Below are positions 58,697 through 64,000 of a stretch of 64,000 nt of DNA, in pieces. The translations under genes and the position numbers were made by a program. Each line of letters begins with the position of its first letter. Positions within the stretch are counted from its first letter, which is position 1. The stretch lies in assembly GCA_964526295.1 (NCBI GenBank), contig CAZGKW010000015.1, positions 27,475 through 91,474 of the forward strand, in the 5' to 3' direction. This DNA comes from CAZGKW01 sp964526295. Its GTDB lineage: Bacteria; Planctomycetota; Phycisphaerae; FEN-1346. The notes beneath the pieces are model-generated. The model searched no databases, was not told the origin of the DNA, and worked only from the letters and a program-made list of their open reading frames with translations.

Positions 58697-60169
58697 TCAC
58701 GCGCCGAGCTTCTCCTCCAGGACCTGCCGGACCACCTGCGGGTTCGCCTTGCCGCCTGAGGCCCGCATCGTCTCGCCGATGAGGCGGCCGATGGCCTTCG
58801 TCTTGCCGCCCCGGTAATCGGCCACGGTCGACGGGTTGTCGGCGATCACGCGGTCGATGAGGGCGCCCAGCTCGCCGGCGTCGCTGGTCTGGGCGAGGTC
58901 CTCGGCCTCGACGATCGTCCGGGCCGAGCGGTCGGTCCGGAGCATCTTCTCGAACACCTCGGTCGCCGTGCTCCGGTTGATCGTCCCCTCGGCCACCAGC
59001 GCGATGAGCTCCGCCAGCCGCTCCGGCGCGAGGCCCAGCTCGCCCACGGTCACCTTCCGCTCGTTCAGGGCCCGCATCAGCTCCGTCATGACCCAGTTCG
59101 AGGCCGCCTTCGGGTCGTCGACCTGCCCCGCGACCGCCTCGAAGAAGTCGGCCACCTCCCGCTCGGCCGTCAGGACGCCCGCATCGTACTCCGGGAGCCC
59201 ATGCTGGGCGACGAACCGCTGCCGCCGGGCCTCGGGCAACTCCGGCAGCTCCGCCCGCAGCCGCTCGACCCACGTTCGCTCGGGGGCAAACGGGACGAGG
59301 TCGGGCTCCGGGAAATAGCGGTAGTCGTGGGCCTCCTCTTTCGACCGCTGGAGGAACGTCACCTCCCGGTCGTCGATCCAACCGCGGGTCTGCTTGCCGA
59401 GGCGCTGGAGCGTGTAGCCCTCCGGGTCGGCCTCGAACTCGTCGCGGTGGCGGGCGATCTCGTAGGCGACCGCCCGCTCGACGCTTCGAAACGAATTGAG
59501 GTTCTTGATCTCGGCGATGGGCGTGTAGCGGGGTTCGCCCTGCGGCCCCGTCCCGACGCGGAGGCTGATGTTCGGCTCGAACCGCATCTGCCCCCGCTCC
59601 ATGTCGCAATCGCTGACGCCGAGGTACACGGCGATCTGCCGCAGGGCCGTCGAGTAGGCCCGGACCTCGTCGGGACCGTTCAGGTCCGGCTCGCTGACGA
59701 TCTCGAGCAGGGGCGTCCCCGCGCGGTTCAGGTCGACGACGCTGGCCCCGCCACCCCCCACGACGTGCACGAGCTTGCCGGCGTCCTCCTCCAGGTGGAC
59801 GCGGGTGATGCCGACCCGCTTCGAGCGGCCCTCCAGGTCGACGTCGAGCCACCCGCCGACGCCCAGCGGCTGATCGTATTCCGATATCTGGTAGTTCTTC
59901 GGCAGGTCGGGATAGTAGTAGTGCTTCCGGTCCCACTTGGCGCAGTCGGGGATGCGACAATTGAACGCCAGGGCCATCCGCACGGCCAGCTCGACCGCCC
60001 GCTCGTTCATCACCGGCATCACGCCCGGCATCCCCAGGCACACCGGGCACACCCGTGAGTTGGGCGGGGCGTCGTACTCCACGCGGCACCCACAGAACAG
60101 CTTCGTCCGCGTCGCCAGGTGCAGGTGCACCTCCAGGCCGATCGTCGGGACCACCTCGTCGGGAGCCAT
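58697..60169 (-). CDS. gatB: Asp/Glu-tRNA amidotransferase subunit B
   Basis: A 490-residue subunit of GatCAB, which converts Glu-tRNA-Gln and Asp-tRNA-Asn to the amide forms. IGLEVHLHLATRTKLFCGC, NSRVCPVCLGMPG with zinc cysteines, KWDRKHYYYPDLPKNYQISEYD in pieces, AEIKNLNSFRSV and the C-terminal helical YqeY-like domain (GKTKAIGRLIGETMRASGGKANP in pieces) identify it. The ATG at 60169 was chosen because AAGG stands eight bases before it; another in-frame ATG lies two codons upstream. It is separated from gatA by 130 bases and convergent with plsY. Confidence 0.95.
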   Translation of the reverse strand: MAPDEVVPTIGLEVHLHLATRTKLFCGCRVEYDAPPNSRVCPVCLGMPGVMPVMNERAVELAVRMALAFNCRIPDCAKWDRKHYYYPDLPKNYQISEYDQPLGVGGWLDVDLEGRSKRVGITRVHLEEDAGKLVHVVGGGGASVVDLNRAGTPLLEIVSEPDLNGPDEVRAYSTALRQIAVYLGVSDCDMERGQMRFEPNISLRVGTGPQGEPRYTPIAEIKNLNSFRSVERAVAYEIARHRDEFEADPEGYTLQRLGKQTRGWIDDREVTFLQRSKEEAHDYRYFPEPDLVPFAPERTWVERLRAELPELPEARRQRFVAQHGLPEYDAGVLTAEREVADFFEAVAGQVDDPKAASNWVMTELMRALNERKVTVGELGLAPERLAELIALVAEGTINRSTATEVFEKMLRTDRSARTIVEAEDLAQTSDAGELGALIDRVIADNPSTVADYRGGKTKAIGRLIGETMRASGGKANPQVVRQVLEEKLGA

Positions 60170-60299
60170 ACGCATGCCTTCGAAGCCCACAGGCGGCGCC
60201 ACGCGGGCCCACCGTCGGCCGCGGCGCTTGCGCCGCGCTTCGTGCAACGCCACGCGGCGGCCAGGGCCGCCGGCTGACACCCGCCGCCGGCGTGCCGCT

Positions 60300-61775
<1,476 letters not shown>

Positions 61776-61816
61776 CGCCTGTCGTCAGTTCGTTTCTAAC
61801 CGCAGTTTGGTTCTAA

Positions 61817-61968
61817 CCGCAAAGGGCGCAAAGATCGCAAAGGAAGGCTTGATCAAAAGGAAAACAACCGAACAGGACAAGCCTGTCTCTGTTTCGCTGT
61901 TCCACCAGCCTGGGCCGTTCTTGGCCTTGACCCAGCCTGCGGTGTCCTTTGTGTTCTCGGCGGTTCAA
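61817..61968. repeat. 9-bp-periodic intergenic repeat pair, site 3
   Basis: Three tandem 9-base units CCGCAAAGG, GCGCAAAGA, TCGCAAAGG at 61817-61843, and, about 100 bases further, units of the same type in opposite orientation (TGTCCTTTGTGTTCTCGGCG at 61943-61962). Together they make a loose inverted pair that fills the gatC-gatA spacer 61776-61973. In between is a small hairpin ACAGG/CCTGT (61872-61886) with a T-rich minus-strand side, a weak terminator candidate. Confidence 0.6.
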
Positions 61969-61973
61969 TCGGT

Positions 61974-62279
61974 TCACGCGGAGGTGCCGTCGTCGATGAC
62001 GCGGGGCACGCGGAACAGGTTCCCCTCGGCCGAGTCGGGCGCCCCGCCCACCGCCTCCTCCGGCCCGAGCGACTCGCGGGGCTCGTCCGGACGCAGGACG
62101 TTCCGGATCGGCAACGCGTGGGCCAGCGGCTCCACCTCGCCGGTGTCCAGCTCGCCGAGCCGCTCGACGTAGCCCAGGATAGCCGACAGCTGCGACGAGA
62201 ACCGTTCGACCTCGGCCTCCGAGAGCTTGATCCGCCCCAGCAGGCCGACCTTCAGCACCTCGTCCTTCGAAATAGACAT
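61974..62279 (-). CDS. gatC: Asp/Glu-tRNA amidotransferase subunit C
   Basis: A 101-residue stabilising subunit of GatCAB. MSISKDEVLKVGLLGRIKLSE is the usual N-terminal helix, followed by QLSAILGYVERLGELDTGEVEPL and the belt region LRPDEPRESLG, then VPRVID at the end. The start is the ATG at 62279 where the homology begins; the frame is open 18 codons more. It is first of the gat genes and lies 121 bases after rpmB. Confidence 0.94.
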   Translation of the reverse strand: MSISKDEVLKVGLLGRIKLSEAEVERFSSQLSAILGYVERLGELDTGEVEPLAHALPIRNVLRPDEPRESLGPEEAVGGAPDSAEGNLFRVPRVIDDGTSA

Positions 62280-62400
62280 GGATGTCGAGCCTTCATCCAC
62301 CCCGGAGCGGGAAGTCCGGGTCACGACTGCCAAGGCAGTCCGCCCCCACGAACAACTGCGCGCGGCGGGCCTTGCCCCCCGTAGCCTTGGCGAACGCGGG

Positions 62401-62658
62401 TCACCCTTCCGCCGGCACCTGCCGCGGGCCGGGCTTCTTCACCTTCCCCGCCCTCAGGCACTGGGCGCAGACCCGCATCCGAGTCCGCGTCCCGTTGGCC
62501 AGCTCCACCCGCACCCGCTGAAGGTTGGGCCGGAACTGGCGGCGCGTGATCCCGGTCACCTTGCGGCCCACGCCGCCCAGGTACTTCGCCTTGCCCCGCC
62601 GGCTGATCGACGACCCGACCTGGGGGGCCTTTCCGCATATCGCACACTTGGCTGGCAC
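62401..62658 (-). CDS. rpmB: 50S ribosomal protein L28
   Basis: An 85-residue protein with AKCAICGKAPQVGSSISRRG, FRPNLQRVRVELANGTRTRMRVCAQCLRAGKVKK in pieces. Two CxxC pairs (CAIC and CAQC) make this the zinc-containing C+ form. The start is GTG with GGAGG upstream. L28 binds near the E site of the large subunit. The C-terminal tail GPRQVPAEG is slightly extended. Confidence 0.93.
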   Translation of the reverse strand: MPAKCAICGKAPQVGSSISRRGKAKYLGGVGRKVTGITRRQFRPNLQRVRVELANGTRTRMRVCAQCLRAGKVKKPGPRQVPAEG

Positions 62659-62701
62659 GTCTCGTCCTCCACGTGTCCCTTCGGGCATCCCGAGTCGCGA
62701 T

Positions 62702-62729
62702 AGTATAGCGACCGGCGGCCGCCCATCAA
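62702..62729 (-). promoter_or_regulatory. promoter of rpmB
   Basis: Minus-strand TTGATG (62729-62724), 16-base spacer, TATACT (62707-62702), 44 bases before the rpmB start. The remaining sequence up to 62927 shows nothing recognisable. Confidence 0.6.
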
Positions 62730-62927
62730 GCCCAATTCGAGAGCACCGAGGGACCAAGCGACAGAGCGACGAAGCCGCGAGCTTCACGAGCCGCCGACCC
62801 AAGTCGGCACAACGAAGCAGGCGGCACCCTCGCCGATGCCGCCCGAGCCGTCTGGGGCCGCAGCGGCGCTCGGGTCGGTTAAGAGGGTTGCCCCATCCTC
62901 CGCGGCGACGCCCGGCAGCCTGCCGCC

Positions 62928-64000
62928 CTACTTGGGCGGCATGCTCTTCGCCGCCACCTCTTCCAGGCAGACGACCAACTCGACCCACTTGCAGAGCGCC
63001 TGCCGGGCCTCTTCGCGGTCGGTCAGTTCCTTGTCCTGGTGGGCCACATACGTGTTGCGGAACGTGTACACCTCCGTCAGCAGGCCGAGAAGCCCCGTGC
63101 CGCGCAGGTCACGGAAGTTGCGGCGGATGGACTCAAGCACCCCGCGCGCGTGGTCCGCCGGCGACTCGGCGTACTCCAGGCAGAACCTGAGGATGCCCGT
63201 CGGCATGATGGGCGAGTTGTAAACCAGCAGTTTCTGGATGCGCCTGGCGTTGTCCATCAGGTACTTGGCTCGACCGCCTTTGACGTCCAGGTATGGCTCG
63301 AAATAATCCCGCTGGTCTCGCTCGCTCCGTGGAATGTCGTCCACGAGCCGGTTGAAGACGATGTCCTGCGCACAGGCGTCAATCGGCCCTTGGAGCGGCG
63401 TGAAGACCGGGGAGAGAAGAATCCCCTCCTTGCCCTCCATGAAGCGGAGAAGTTGCACGCCTTGGGCCACCCGGTCTGCCGTTGGCTCAGGCAGCCCTGC
63501 CAATGCGTCGGCGCTGATGAACTCCTCGATCCTCGTCGGCGGCGCCACTTCCTCGACCGCCTCAAACGGAAGCGTCATCTGGCCCGAGTCCTTCTCCTCC
63601 CTCAGCAGGTCAACCAGTGCGGGGGCGCATAAGCGCGCCAGTTCGTCAAAGGTGTTGCCGGTAATCCGCTCAAAGACGCCCTGCGGGACATAGACATACT
63701 CCCACTTCACCTTCTTCGACGAGGCCGACTTGCACCACTCCACCGCCGTCCGCGCCTTGGCCGGCACGTCCAGGTCCGTGCGCCCCTTTGTTTCGACAAG
63801 CAGGTAGTTGCCGGCCTTCTTGCGGACCAGGAAGTCCGGCGTGTAGAACGCCAGCCGCCCACCCGCCGCCAGGTAGTCGATCCGGAGCGCCTGCGGCCCG
63901 GCGTTCTTGCAGAACGCCGCCACGTCCGGCGCCCGGTCGGCATAGTGCGTCAGCGCCACTTCCAGTTCGCGGTTGCAGGGCACGAGGTTGAAGGGAGTGT
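62928..64000 (-). CDS. C-terminal part of a type III restriction-like nuclease/helicase (cut by window edge)
   Basis: The frame is open to the window edge, so the N-terminal part lies outside; at least 357 codons are present. Near the cut is a PD-(D/E)XK nuclease core: YTPDFLV, then LLVETKGRTD (Asp and Glu-x-Lys), like the endonuclease end of type III restriction subunits and related DEAD-box helicase-nucleases. Between are helix-rich segments (GIEEFISADALAG-type, LMDNARRIQKLL). Near the end, TFRNTYVAHQDKEL has the R-x5-H pattern of HEPN RNases. It could be a defence protein; helicase motifs would have to be in the missing part. A GTG at 63983 is not taken as the true start. Confidence 0.6.
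   Translation of the reverse strand, partial: TPFNLVPCNRELEVALTHYADRAPDVAAFCKNAGPQALRIDYLAAGGRLAFYTPDFLVRKKAGNYLLVETKGRTDLDVPAKARTAVEWCKSASSKKVKWEYVYVPQGVFERITGNTFDELARLCAPALVDLLREEKDSGQMTLPFEAVEEVAPPTRIEEFISADALAGLPEPTADRVAQGVQLLRFMEGKEGILLSPVFTPLQGPIDACAQDIVFNRLVDDIPRSERDQRDYFEPYLDVKGGRAKYLMDNARRIQKLLVYNSPIMPTGILRFCLEYAESPADHARGVLESIRRNFRDLRGTGLLGLLTEVYTFRNTYVAHQDKELTDREEARQALCKWVELVVCLEEVAAKSMPPK

Overview
This is a high-GC chromosomal window (by eye clearly above 65 % G+C) from a didermic bacterium, most likely a member of the Planctomycetota. The placement is my inference from several markers: a DUF1571 protein, a HYExAFE-type protein, a membrane TPR protein translationally coupled to an ABC exporter, pseudopilin sets of planctomycete style, lipid A and heptose-core genes, and a housekeeping backbone (thrS-infC-rpmI-rplT-pheS, gatCAB) in a dense, high-GC genome. 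Genes are tightly packed, with many 4-bp ATGA or GTGA stop/start overlaps. I see no phage, insertion sequence, CRISPR array, rRNA or tRNA gene.

Layout. 0-2 kb: hslVU protease. 2-4 kb: a small TPR protein and a uronate-isomerase-like amidohydrolase. 4-8.3 kb, minus strand: a sugar-activation and transfer operon made of a fused GHMP sugar kinase/sugar-nucleotidyltransferase and two tandem paralogous glycosyltransferases. 8.5-11.2 kb: an HxlB-like isomerase, a Cys-cluster/phosphatidylserine decarboxylase fusion and pssA, giving a phosphatidylethanolamine pathway. 11.3-17.3 kb: a lipoprotein, hisS, the HYExAFE protein, three tiny membrane proteins, a BioB-like radical SAM enzyme and a ketoacyl synthase. 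17.3-22.2 kb, minus strand: ABC exporter plus TPR partner, and rpsU. 22.2-24.6 kb: sparse sequence with a broken gene and an FHA protein. 24.6-37.2 kb: type IV pilus/type II secretion machine (PilM, N, O, P-like, B, T, C) followed by one minor pseudopilin, a PilX-like protein and three tandem pseudopilin paralogues, two of which share a perfect 305-bp repeat. 37.4-42.5 kb, minus strand: thrS-infC-rpmI-rplT-pheS and a LysE-type exporter. 42.7-46.3 kb: methyltransferase, DUF1571 protein, HAD hydrolase, isocitrate dehydrogenase. 46.5-58.7 kb: outer-membrane glycolipid cluster (lpxK, a deoxyhypusine-synthase-like protein, hldE, gmhA, gmhB fusion, GT2, double LPS-kinase, two methyltransferases, GT4, plsY). 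58.7-62.7 kb, minus strand: gatB, gatA, gatC, rpmB. The last kilobase holds the C-terminal part of a nuclease with a possible HEPN motif, cut by the window edge.

How it fits together. Three themes dominate: cell-envelope glycolipid and phospholipid synthesis (LPS core, PE, glycerolipid acylation, the fused sugar kinase operon), a surface-fibre/secretion machine with its own pseudopilins, and translation. The points I would look at first are the kinase-pyrophosphorylase fusion with its two glycosyltransferases, the gene-converted pseudopilin pair, the BioB-like enzyme lacking one cluster cysteine, the double LPS-kinase fusion, the anticodon-like hairpin ahead of thrS, and the 9-bp-periodic intergenic repeats.
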